Positions 1-10,025 of a DNA stretch of 34,610 bases are shown piece by piece. The translations under genes were made by a program, and so were the position numbers. How positions within the stretch are numbered: position 1 is the first letter of the stretch; the number at the start of each line of letters is the position of its first letter. Source of the stretch: Chitinophaga pinensis (GTDB lineage: Bacteria > Bacteroidota > Bacteroidia > Chitinophagales > CAMDFR01); contig CAMDFR010000025.1 in the NCBI GenBank assembly GCA_945897725.1, forward strand, positions 1 to 34,610, read 5' to 3'. The notes under the pieces were generated by a model. It saw only the letters and a list, made by a program, of their open reading frames with translations, had not been told where the DNA came from and made no database searches.

Positions 1-3000
1 TCAATGCAAGTATTTGCTCAAATGAGATGTACTTATTTAATGGAGTGAATAGAAACGTTACAGGATCTTACATTGACACCATTACTAACTCAATTGGCTG
101 CGACTCTGTTGTGACTTTAAATCTAATAGTACGTCCAACATCAACAGGAGTCATTAATGCAAATATTTGCTCAAATGAGATGTACTTATTTAATGGAGTG
201 AATAGAAACGTTACAGGATCTTACATTGACACCATTACTAACTCAATTGGCTGCGACTCTGTTGTGACTTTAAATCTACTTGTACGTCCAACATCAACAG
301 GAGTCATTAATGCAAATATTTGCTCAAATGAGATGTACTTATTTAATGAAGTGAATAGAAATGTTACAGGTTCTTACATTGATACCTTTACTAACTCAAC
401 TGGCTGTGACTCTGTTCTGACTTTAAATCTAATAGTACGTTCAACATCAATAGGCACCATCAATGCAAGCATCTGCTCAAATGAAACATACTTGTATAAT
501 GGCTTGAACATAAATACAGCTGGATCTTACATTGACACCTTTACTAACTCAACTGGCTGTGATTCTGTTGTGACTTTAAATCTAATAGTACGTCCAACAT
601 CAACAGGCACCATCAATGCAAGCATCTGCTCAAATGAGACGTACTTTTTTAATGGAGTGAATAGAAACGTTACAGGATCTTATATTGACACCTTCACTAA
701 CTCAACTGGCTGTGATTCTGTTGTCACTTTAAATCTAATAGTACGTCCAACGTCAACAGGAGTCATCAACGCAAGTATTTGCTCAAATGAGATGTACTTA
801 TTTAATGGAGTGAATAGAAACTTTACAGGATCTTACATTGACACCTTGACTAACTCAACTGGCTGTGATTCTGTTGTCACTTTAAATCTAATAGTACGTC
901 CAACATCAACAGGCACCATCAATCTAAGCATTTGCTCAAGTGAAACATACTCTTTTAATGGTATAAATTTAAATACAACAGGATTGTACATTGATACATT
1001 TACTAACTCAACTGGCTGTGATTCTGTTGTGACTTTAAATCTACTTGTACGTCCAACATCAATAGGCACCATCAATGCAAGTATTTGTACCGGTACTTCA
1101 TACGTGTTTAATGGCCTGAATCGTACGACTGCAGGAAGCTATTTAGATACACTTCTTAATTATACAGGTTGCGATTCTATTGTTACATTGAATTTAACAA
1201 TTCGTCCAACGTCAATAGGCATAATTAATACAAGTGTTTGTGTCGGTACTTCATATGTGTTTAATGGCGTGAATCTTACGACTGCTGGAAGCTATTTAGA
1301 TACCCTCCTTAATTATACAGGTTGCGATTCTATTGTTACATTGAATTTAATAATTCGTCCAACGTCAACAGGCACAATTAATACAAGTATTTGTGCTGGT
1401 ACTTTATATGTGTTTAATGGCGTTAATCGTACGACTACAGGAAGCTATTCAGATACCCTCCTTAATTATACAGGTTGCGATTCTATTGTTACATTGAATT
1501 TAACAATTCGTCCAACGTCAACAGGCACAATTAATACAATCATTTGTGCCGGCACTTCATATGTGTTTAATGGCGTGAATCGTACGACTGCAGGAAGCTA
1601 TTTAGATACCCTCCTTAATTATACAGGTTGCGATTCTATTATTACATTGAATTTAACGATTCGTCCGACGTCAACAGGCACAATTAATACAATCATTTGT
1701 GCCGGCACTTCATATGTGTTTAATGGCGTGAATCGTACGACTGCAGGAAGCTATTTAGATACCCTCCTTAATTATACAGGTTGCGATTCTATTGTTACAT
1801 TGAATTTAACGATTCGTCCGACATCTACAGGGGTAATTAATGCAAGTATTTGTGCTGGTACTTCATATTTGTTTAATGGCGTTAATCGTACAAGTGCGGG
1901 AAGCTTTATAGACACATTCTTAAACTCCACTGGCTGTGATTCTGTTGTTACCCTTTATTTAAATCTTAACCCAATTGTGTCTGTAGCAATTAATCCAATA
2001 ATCTGCAATGGTTCAAGTGTAAACGTCGGTTTTTCATCCTACAACACTACCGGTACATATTACGATACGCTTACTTCGTTTAATGGCTGTGATAGTATTA
2101 TAAGAACTAATCTTTTAGTTAATCCGAATTCCGTTTTTACTCAAAGAATCACTTTGTGCGCTGGATCAATTCTTTCAGTTGGCTCATCCGTGTATTCAAT
2201 TTCTGGAACCTATTTTGATACACTAGTTTCATCCCTTGGTTGTGATAGTGCTATTGCAACACTATTGAACATTATTCCAACGATGAGTTTTGTAAATAAC
2301 GTTGTATTGTGTGAAGGCGCATCAATGTCAGTTGGTGCTTCTACATATTCCTTGACTGGGATTTACTATGATACATTGACAAGCTTTATTGGTTGTGATA
2401 GTATCGTCAGAACTAACTTAACTGTTTTGCCTAAAATGTATAGCTCTATAAAAACAACGATTTGTGAAGGTGCTTCTATAACAATCGGAATGCATACCTA
2501 TACTACGACGGGAAGATATTCAGATACCATAACGTCTAGTCTTGGCTGTGATAGCATCATTTTAACAATTTTAACAGTACTTTCAAAAACCTATTTTACG
2601 CAATCAGTAAGAATTTGTTTAGGTGATAACTATCAAGTTGGTACAAGTATTTATAATGATGATGGCACGTATTACGATACACTTTCTAATATGGATGCCT
2701 GTGATTCTGTTGTTACAACAATTGTTAGCGTGTTTAGACCAGCATTAATAACTATAGATACAACCTTCTGTATAGGAGGCTTATATGATGGTGTTCGGTA
2801 TTTTAACTCTGGCATGTATCGTGATACTATTAGAGCGACATTTGGTTGTGATTCTATAATTGTCACCAACATCATTAAGCTAATACCAGAAAAGCCGTTA
2901 TTGGTAAGTAACAATATGATCATTTGTGGTGGTAAAACAGTAGATATTTCTGCACAAGGCGGATTTAGTGGTCAGTACGTTTGGAGTCCAGCCAATTTTT

Positions 3001-3656
3001 TAAATTGTGCCACTTGTGCAAACCCATCAATTATAGGACTTACTAATTCAACTTTATTCACCGTCTCTAGTAAAGATTGCAATGATTCGGTAATATCTAA
3101 AAGTATTATGGTAACTGTGAAAGAAAATCCTACTGTCCAAATTTTGACTAAGGATACCTGTGTGTATTTAGGACAAGAAGTAAATCTTTACATAAAAAAT
3201 GATACATCATTCAATAATGGAATTATCTGGATGGATGGGGCAAATATTTTATGTCATGGATGTCCAAACTTTACTTTCCAACCAACACATGCCGGAGTAT
3301 ACACTGCCATATATGTTGATAGCTTTGGTTGCCAAGGAATAGACTCTTTTGACTTATGCGTGAGGAGCGATTGTCCAACAAATAGTCTTGTAATACCGAA
3401 CTTCATAACTCCAAATAGCGATGGTGCCAATGATAAATTTAGATTCTTAAACCCTGAAAATATACCAATTCTTTTTCTGAGAATATTCGATAGATGGGGC
3501 GAGAAGTTGTTTGAATCTTATAGTAATGCTCCTGAATGGGATGCTACCTATAAGGGCAAAGAATGCATTCCAGGCGTATATGTCTATTACCTCGAAGGCA
3601 ACTGCCCAGCAAGTGGAAAATTTTTTAAATCAGGAAATGTAACTATTGTAAAATAA
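1..3656 (+). CDS. Giant repeat surface protein with T9SS type B (gliding-motility-associated) C-terminal domain, 5'-truncated by window
   Basis: The reading frame is open from the first base, so the true start lies upstream. At least 18 tandem 51-residue repeats run from base 27 to about 2780. Each carries two cysteines, one in an I-C-x-G/N motif and one in a GCDS motif, plus a conserved G-(S/T)-Y-x-DT segment. A diverged 19th unit follows. Next comes an Ig/PKD-like cysteine-rich region. The last 85-90 residues match the CHU_C / type B sorting domain: VIPNFITPNSDGANDKF, then LRIFDRWGEKLFES, then GVYVYYLEG. Family knowledge says such proteins are exported by the type IX system and attached to the cell surface, often as adhesins. 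The PorP/SprF gene directly downstream fits, since SprF-type proteins assist type B cargo. Ligand unknown. Confidence 0.9.
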   Translation, partial: NASICSNEMYLFNGVNRNVTGSYIDTITNSIGCDSVVTLNLIVRPTSTGVINANICSNEMYLFNGVNRNVTGSYIDTITNSIGCDSVVTLNLLVRPTSTGVINANICSNEMYLFNEVNRNVTGSYIDTFTNSTGCDSVLTLNLIVRSTSIGTINASICSNETYLYNGLNINTAGSYIDTFTNSTGCDSVVTLNLIVRPTSTGTINASICSNETYFFNGVNRNVTGSYIDTFTNSTGCDSVVTLNLIVRPTSTGVINASICSNEMYLFNGVNRNFTGSYIDTLTNSTGCDSVVTLNLIVRPTSTGTINLSICSSETYSFNGINLNTTGLYIDTFTNSTGCDSVVTLNLLVRPTSIGTINASICTGTSYVFNGLNRTTAGSYLDTLLNYTGCDSIVTLNLTIRPTSIGIINTSVCVGTSYVFNGVNLTTAGSYLDTLLNYTGCDSIVTLNLIIRPTSTGTINTSICAGTLYVFNGVNRTTTGSYSDTLLNYTGCDSIVTLNLTIRPTSTGTINTIICAGTSYVFNGVNRTTAGSYLDTLLNYTGCDSIITLNLTIRPTSTGTINTIICAGTSYVFNGVNRTTAGSYLDTLLNYTGCDSIVTLNLTIRPTSTGVINASICAGTSYLFNGVNRTSAGSFIDTFLNSTGCDSVVTLYLNLNPIVSVAINPIICNGSSVNVGFSSYNTTGTYYDTLTSFNGCDSIIRTNLLVNPNSVFTQRITLCAGSILSVGSSVYSISGTYFDTLVSSLGCDSAIATLLNIIPTMSFVNNVVLCEGASMSVGASTYSLTGIYYDTLTSFIGCDSIVRTNLTVLPKMYSSIKTTICEGASITIGMHTYTTTGRYSDTITSSLGCDSIILTILTVLSKTYFTQSVRICLGDNYQVGTSIYNDDGTYYDTLSNMDACDSVVTTIVSVFRPALITIDTTFCIGGLYDGVRYFNSGMYRDTIRATFGCDSIIVTNIIKLIPEKPLLVSNNMIICGGKTVDISAQGGFSGQYVWSPANFLNCATCANPSIIGLTNSTLFTVSSKDCNDSVISKSIMVTVKENPTVQILTKDTCVYLGQEVNLYIKNDTSFNNGIIWMDGANILCHGCPNFTFQPTHAGVYTAIYVDSFGCQGIDSFDLCVRSDCPTNSLVIPNFITPNSDGANDKFRFLNPENIPILFLRIFDRWGEKLFESYSNAPEWDATYKGKECIPGVYVYYLEGNCPASGKFFKSGNVTIVK
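27..2780 (+). repeat. 18 tandem 153-bp coding repeats
   Basis: The units start at 27, 180, 333 and so on every 153 bp, with no indels through 2780. Units 1 and 2 differ at only two bases (a codon change near 129 versus 282). Units 8-12 form a second near-identical block; units 11 and 12 differ by a single base over the first 110 or so. Units 14-18 are strongly diverged. This gradient points to recent duplication at the upstream side and older repeats toward the C-terminus. Confidence 0.95.
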
Positions 3657-3690
3657 TATCGTATTAGTAGGTAAATCTAATAACGATATT
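3655..3690 (+). promoter_or_regulatory. Inverted repeat/hairpin filling the gap before the PorP start codon
   Basis: The left arm AATATCGTATTAG (3655-3667) pairs with CTAATAACGATATT (3677-3690), 13 bp with one bulged A, around a 9-nt loop. The left arm begins inside the stop codon of the upstream gene and the right arm ends on the base before the ATG at 3691. No T-run follows, so it is not an ordinary terminator. A role in mRNA processing, stability or translational control is inference. Confidence 0.65.
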
Positions 3691-4713
3691 ATGAAGTCAA
3701 TATATACTAAATCAATCTTGTTTCTCTTGTTTCTTACCTTAATCATTTCAAATGATATGAAGTCTCAAGATATCCATTTCTCTCACATTCATGCATCTCC
3801 TACCTTTTTAAATCCAGCTTATACTGGCGTTCACAACGGGACGATAAGAGTAATTATGAATTATAAAAGTCAATGGAGTAATATTGGTAAATATAATACT
3901 GCAGCACTTTCAGCGGATTTTAAAGTGGCTTCTTTTAGAAATAAAGACTTTTTTTCAATGGGTTTTGGTTCTTACTTCGATAATGCAGGAGATTTAAATT
4001 ATAGAACATGTATGGGTACTTTGGCTATGAGTTATACTAAGTCTTTAAGCGACAGAAGAAACAATGGTTTGACGCTTGGCTTAACTTTTGCTGTCATGAA
4101 TATGTCTTATGATTTCAGTAAAGCTGTTGGCTTGGATTACGAACCTACAGCCGGATTGTACAAAAACTCTGTGATGAACTACAGTGTAGGAGCAGGTGTT
4201 TCATGGTTCACTCAAGTTGGTAGATACTCAAGTTTTTATGCTGGATTTGCGGCAAATCATTTGAATAGACCTAATATTTCTACGATGGAAGCATCATCTA
4301 AATTGCCGATGAAAATGACCGCTAATGTGGGAGGGATATTCTCAGGTAGAAGTCGTCATGCTTTGCTTCCAAGTGCCATGTTTATAAATCAAGGAAAGCA
4401 ACAAGAAATTAATACCGGAACATTCTATCGTTTTGAACTGAACAAAGGTTGGAACCAACAAAACAATTTTCTTTATCTTGGAGCATGGGCTAGATGGCAT
4501 GTAATTCCTAAATCATTTAGTGGAATGGATGCAGTGATTCTTAGCTTAAGATATGATACAAAAGGTTGGAATTTTACTTTTAGTTATGATGTTAACGTTT
4601 CACAATTGGCTAAAGCAACTATGGGTAATGGTGGTCCAGAACTTTCTATAATCTATACAAGAGGTGCAAAAAAATCAAAATCTAATAAAGTAATATACTG
4701 TCCTAAGTTCTAA
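3691..4713 (+). CDS. PorP/SprF family type IX secretion system outer-membrane protein
   Basis: The 340-residue protein has an N-terminal hydrophobic signal peptide (about residues 7-21) ending near KSQD. The family hallmark follows: F-S-H-I-H-x-SPTFLNPAYTG, then a string of amphipathic beta strands such as YKSQWSNIGKYNT and SMGFGSYFDNAGDL. Length and pattern fit PorP/SprF. PorP is needed in T9SS, and SprF-type paralogues pair with a specific type B cargo. Its position 34 bp after the giant type B cargo gene supports the SprF-like role. Probably an outer-membrane barrel. The paralogue type (PorP versus SprF) cannot be decided here. A strong terminator follows. Confidence 0.9.
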   Translation: MKSIYTKSILFLLFLTLIISNDMKSQDIHFSHIHASPTFLNPAYTGVHNGTIRVIMNYKSQWSNIGKYNTAALSADFKVASFRNKDFFSMGFGSYFDNAGDLNYRTCMGTLAMSYTKSLSDRRNNGLTLGLTFAVMNMSYDFSKAVGLDYEPTAGLYKNSVMNYSVGAGVSWFTQVGRYSSFYAGFAANHLNRPNISTMEASSKLPMKMTANVGGIFSGRSRHALLPSAMFINQGKQQEINTGTFYRFELNKGWNQQNNFLYLGAWARWHVIPKSFSGMDAVILSLRYDTKGWNFTFSYDVNVSQLAKATMGNGGPELSIIYTRGAKKSKSNKVIYCPKF

Positions 4714-4740
4714 TATTTATTCAAGTTACTGTCCATACAA

Positions 4741-4771
4741 AAAAGACCAACTATTTAGTTGGTCTTTTTTT
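4741..4771. terminator. Bidirectional intrinsic terminator between porP and gyrB
   Basis: The stem GACCAACT (4745-4752) / AGTTGGTC (4757-4764) has a 4-nt loop. It is flanked by an A-run on the left and seven Ts on the right, so it can serve both convergent genes. Confidence 0.85.
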
Positions 4772-4785
4772 GTGTAATGTTTTTT

Positions 4786-6768
<1,983 letters not shown>

Positions 6769-6788
6769 TTATTGATTTTTTAAGTATG

Positions 6789-6796
6789 CAAATATA
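6789..6796 (-). promoter_or_regulatory. Candidate Bacteroidota -7 element (TATATTTG) for gyrB
   Basis: On the minus strand this reads TATATTTG, an exact match to TAnnTTTG. It lies about 36 bp before the gyrB ATG. No clear TTTG -33 box was found at 19 bp, so the call is tentative. Confidence 0.4.
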
Positions 6797-6911
6797 CTCC
6801 TTTTTGACTCTCTTTTTGACCCTTAGAATCGTTATAAAGGCTTATTTTATCAACATTTAGCTGTGCAGGTGTTTGTAAATAAATTAGCTATTAATTTAAC
6901 TAATTTTTATC

Positions 6912-6944
6912 GAAAAAAACTTTGTTTTTTTCTGAAAAATCAGA
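6912..6944 (-). terminator. Likely terminator of the ATP-grasp gene
   Basis: Just past the minus-strand stop at 6948 come two stem-loops. TCTGA (6931-6935) pairs with TCAGA (6940-6944), and GAAAAAAAC (6912-6920) pairs exactly with GTTTTTTTC (6924-6932) around a TTT loop. The two overlap slightly and may be alternatives. The A7/T7 stem supplies a U-tract. Confidence 0.5.
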
Positions 6945-6947
6945 CAA

Positions 6948-7985
6948 TTATTGGGAATGCTTGTATTTGTAGTAAATCAATAGTTCTTTCCATCCTTCCA
7001 TATCCGAAATACCGTAAAGTCCTTGTTTCCTATTTTTGCTCGAAATGGAATACATGATTTGCCAATGTTTTAAAAGGATTCGCCATGATCTGATTACGCT
7101 TGTCCCGGGAATATACATGTCAATCGGTTCTGCTCCAATGCCGTTCACCTCAATAATTTTATAGTGTTTCAAATCTTTCAGTGCAGCTAGGCTTTCACAA
7201 CGGATATCAAAACGACCATATTGAAAGCTTGGCATCGATTTGCAAAAAAAATCAACAAGCTGCTCTATCTGTTCATCTATGCACTCATGGAGTGAAAAAA
7301 AACTGGCTCCTTTACTGTGGTTGGCATTCGGTCTAAGAATGACAACTTCTTCAGCCAGAGGAATCACATCAAAACGACTAGCCCATTTTTTTCGAAGGGC
7401 CTCTTTTTGTAAAAAGGCTCTATCAGAAGCATCTATCAGTTGTTCTATGGTTCGTAGCCCATCTCCCTTGATCTTTAAAAAATCCTTCCCAACAATTGAT
7501 GTAATTTTCATGGTATCTTTCTCTAGTTGGCGATAGCAAAAAATACTACACTCAAAATTGTAGGGTACAAAAGGCTGAATAATACAATCCATTGAATAAG
7601 TCCCGATGTATTGCTGCAAATCAAGTTTGTTCTCCAATTTTTCTAAATGCTCGCCCCGTTCTCCGATATTCGGTTTAATGATGAGTGGATAGTCAAGATT
7701 ATTTTGTAAAAGTAATGCCTCTATCTTCTCAACGACCATTCCGCTGGGAACGAAAATGGTTGTGGGATAGCTGCCTATTGGCAACATCTTATACATTTCA
7801 GTCTTGGTATTGCCAAAAAAACCAGCGTTTTTCATTCCTCTATTCACATTGCTGAAATAGAAAAATTTACCAGTTCTTAAAACATTAAATAAATAGTAAA
7901 AATAGACAGGGAAATAGATAAGCTGCCATGGGTAATATTCCCAATTTGTCAGTAATATCGAGATTCTTTTCAACTTGTTACCCAT
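6948..7985 (-). CDS. ATP-grasp domain protein, substrate unknown
   Basis: The 345-residue protein has an aromatic-rich hydrophobic stretch (about 15-36) that may associate with the membrane. An ATP-grasp fold follows: LIIKPNIGERG (about 102-111) as the nucleotide-binding lysine loop, IIQPFVPYNFE as the hinge, KGDGLRTIEQLI as the small loop, RFDIR (about 260), and IIEVNGIGAEP as the metal-binding E-x-N motif. Related enzymes (D-Ala-D-Ala ligase, cyanophycin synthetase, peptide ligases) join a carboxylate to an amine or thiol via an acylphosphate. The sequence does not reveal the substrate. It has its own terminator and is probably monocistronic. Confidence 0.75.
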   Translation of the reverse strand: MGNKLKRISILLTNWEYYPWQLIYFPVYFYYLFNVLRTGKFFYFSNVNRGMKNAGFFGNTKTEMYKMLPIGSYPTTIFVPSGMVVEKIEALLLQNNLDYPLIIKPNIGERGEHLEKLENKLDLQQYIGTYSMDCIIQPFVPYNFECSIFCYRQLEKDTMKITSIVGKDFLKIKGDGLRTIEQLIDASDRAFLQKEALRKKWASRFDVIPLAEEVVILRPNANHSKGASFFSLHECIDEQIEQLVDFFCKSMPSFQYGRFDIRCESLAALKDLKHYKIIEVNGIGAEPIDMYIPGTSVIRSWRILLKHWQIMYSISSKNRKQGLYGISDMEGWKELLIYYKYKHSQ

Positions 7986-8027
7986 ACATTTAAGAACGCA
8001 ATAATACTACAATTGACCTACAAGCAT

Positions 8028-8056
8028 AAAAAAAAGACATCTAAAGATGCCTTTTT
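8028..8056 (-). terminator. Intrinsic terminator of the small secreted-protein gene
   Basis: The stem AAAAAGACATC (8031-8041) / GATGCCTTTTT (8046-8056) has one mismatch and a TAAA loop. The A-rich left flank gives a U-tract on the minus strand. It lies 20 bp beyond the stop at 8077. Confidence 0.65.
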
Positions 8057-8076
8057 ATTTTCTGTTGATCTTTCAA

Positions 8077-8298
8077 TTACTTACTAGCTGGTGCTTTTGT
8101 GCTTGCTACTGATTTTGTCTCTGTTTTCTTTGCCACTGGTTTGGCGGTCGTTTTTGTTGTAGGATGTGCCTTTGACATTGTGCCGTGTGATGTAGTGCTC
8201 ACCGAATGTACAGTGGTTTTTGATGTTTGATGAGCAAAAGTTGCAGAAGTAGCTAATCCCAAAATAGCTGTAATCCCTAATAATTTTAATGATTTCAT
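8077..8298 (-). CDS. Small secreted T/K/A/S-rich protein
   Basis: The start at 8298 is preferred over the upstream in-frame ATG at 8340 because it begins a classic signal peptide: MKSLKLLGITAILGLATSATFA, with cleavage after A-F-A. The mature part is only about 50 residues and almost entirely Thr, Lys, Ala, Ser and Val (motifs such as TTKTTAKPVAKK), so it is basic and probably disordered in the periplasm. No family is recognised. It is separated from neighbours by a terminator on one side and a 326-bp gap on the other. Confidence 0.65.
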   Translation of the reverse strand: MKSLKLLGITAILGLATSATFAHQTSKTTVHSVSTTSHGTMSKAHPTTKTTAKPVAKKTETKSVASTKAPASK

Positions 8299-8624
8299 TT
8301 TTTTTAATTTTAATCTGTTAAATAAAGAATTGATGAACAATAGCTATAACGCATTCCGGATATGCTTTTCAGCGATTGATTATTTAAATGTACTCACGGC
8401 CTTTCACTAAAAAAAGACTTTAACTTTCATTAACTGGCATAGGTCCTGTTAATTAATGTAAAGAAATGTTAAGGGCATTGAACGATAAGGATATAGACTA
8501 TTTTATCAAGTTTCTTTGTGTTCGTATTTTAACATCTAATTAGGTTTTCTTTAACATTTTAGCCAGCTTTTAGTAACCATTTTAGGGGATTCGAGCCAAC
8601 AAAATGATTTATCTTTGCTCTAAC
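8299..8624. other. Gene-free AT-rich intergenic region between divergent genes
   Basis: This holds the upstream regions of the small secreted protein (minus) and mtaB (plus). A weak inverted repeat ATTAAC (8429-8434) / GTTAAT (8448-8453) was seen. The only other notable signal is the -7-like element next to mtaB. No RNA gene or open frame of substance was seen. Confidence 0.5.
8610..8617 (+). promoter_or_regulatory. Candidate -7 element (TATCTTTG) of mtaB
   Basis: Exact match to TAnnTTTG ending only 7 nt before the ATG at 8625, which would give a leaderless or nearly leaderless mRNA. No good -33 box at 19 bp. Confidence 0.35.
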
Positions 8625-9980
8625 ATGTTTTATAATAAGAAATACGCTTTATACACCCTTGGCTGCAAACTAAATTTTGCAGAAGGTTCTGCGATTAGTA
8701 GAGTCCTCTCCACCCACGGCTATCAAAGCGTTGATTTCTCTGAAATAGCAGATTTCTATATCATCAATACCTGCTCCGTTACAGATAATGCGGATAAAAA
8801 ATGTAGGTCGCTTGTTCGAAATATTTTACGCAAAGCCCCAGAAAGTAAAGTGATTATTATGGGTTGTTATGCCCAACTTAAACCTGAGGAAATTGCCCAA
8901 ATACCCGGTGTTTCAATGGTCTTGGGTGCTAATGAAAAGTTTAATATTCATCTCCACTTGCAACAACTCGAATCAACTTCAGAAACTCTTGTATTGGCTG
9001 GTCAAATAAAGGATGTCAACTTTTATGCGCCTTCTTTTTCTTTTGGCGAAAGAACGCGTTCGTTTTTAAAAGTGCAAGATGGCTGTGATTATTTTTGTTC
9101 ATTCTGCACTATTCCCTTAGCGCGAGGCAGAAGCAGAAGTGCCTCTATTGAAAAGACATTGGCCATCGCTCAAGAAGTTGCGAAAACAGGTGTTAATGAA
9201 GTTGTCCTTACTGGCGTAAACATAGGAGATTTCGGTAAAACAGAAGATGGCAGAAAAAGAACAAAAGAAAATTTTTATGCTTTAATCGCTGAGCTAGATA
9301 AAATAGATGAAATAGAAAGGTGGCGTATCTCATCCATTGAACCAAATTTACTCACAGAAGAGGTGATCGACTTTGTTGCGCATTCTAAACATTTTATGCC
9401 TCACTTTCATATCCCTCTGCAAAGCGGAAGTAATAAGATTCTTAAAATGATGCGACGTAAATATGATATTGAATTGTATCAAAATCGAATCGAAAAAATC
9501 AAAGCATTAATGCCGCATTGTTGCATTGGAGTAGATGTCATTGTTGGTTTCCCTGGCGAATCAGAAGCGGATTTTTTAGATACGTATCATTTTTTGAATG
9601 GTCTTGAGATCTCCTACCTGCATGTGTTTACCTACAGCGAAAGAGAAGAAACCAAAGCACTAGAAATTGCGGAAATTGTACCCGTAGCCGAAAGAAGAAG
9701 AAGAAACGAAATGCTACGTATCCTCTCCGAAAAAAAGAAAAGGACCTTTTATGAGTCTAATATTGGTCAAACTTTTTCTGTCCTTTTCGAAGCAGAAAAT
9801 GATGAAGGATATATGTATGGTTTTACTACAAATTATATCAAAGTACGCACCAGATACAACGAAACTTTGATCAATACCATACAAGAAGTAAAATTGGAAA
9901 ATGTTCAAGCCTCCGGTGTTGTCGAAATTTCATTCAATCCTACCTCTATTCTAAAGGAGATTATATATAGTACATCTTAA
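8625..9980 (+). CDS. mtaB: tRNA (t6A37) methylthiotransferase MtaB
   Basis: This radical-SAM enzyme adds a methylthio group to t6A37 of ANN-decoding tRNAs. The UPF0004 domain begins YTLGCKLNFAEGS, with further cysteines in NTCSV and MGCYAQ, the [4Fe-4S] ligands. The radical-SAM motif C-DYF-C-SF-C (CxxxCxxC) lies near residue 154, followed by PLARGRSRS. A TRAM-like tail closes the protein. GCKLN rather than a MiaB/RimO-type start favours MtaB. An in-frame ATG at 8604 exists, but the family alignment begins just after the ATG at 8625 and a promoter-like element lies between the two. lgt follows 45 bp downstream. Confidence 0.92.
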   Translation: MFYNKKYALYTLGCKLNFAEGSAISRVLSTHGYQSVDFSEIADFYIINTCSVTDNADKKCRSLVRNILRKAPESKVIIMGCYAQLKPEEIAQIPGVSMVLGANEKFNIHLHLQQLESTSETLVLAGQIKDVNFYAPSFSFGERTRSFLKVQDGCDYFCSFCTIPLARGRSRSASIEKTLAIAQEVAKTGVNEVVLTGVNIGDFGKTEDGRKRTKENFYALIAELDKIDEIERWRISSIEPNLLTEEVIDFVAHSKHFMPHFHIPLQSGSNKILKMMRRKYDIELYQNRIEKIKALMPHCCIGVDVIVGFPGESEADFLDTYHFLNGLEISYLHVFTYSEREETKALEIAEIVPVAERRRRNEMLRILSEKKKRTFYESNIGQTFSVLFEAENDEGYMYGFTTNYIKVRTRYNETLINTIQEVKLENVQASGVVEISFNPTSILKEIIYSTS

Positions 9981-10025
9981 TGCTAAATGATCCCTTACAA
10001 CACTAATATTTAAATAAAAACATCA

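Noticed and set aside
833-1075. Antisense open frame inside the 51-residue repeats
   Set aside because: It mirrors the repeat codons of the large plus-strand gene and has no independent start signals or family.
27-2780. Regular 153-bp repeats as a possible CRISPR array
   Set aside because: The units are contiguous coding repeats with no unique spacers between identical short repeats, and no cas genes are present.
7240-7536. 98-codon plus-strand frame opposite the ATP-grasp gene
   Set aside because: The minus frame carries all the ATP-grasp motifs; the plus frame has no recognisable features.
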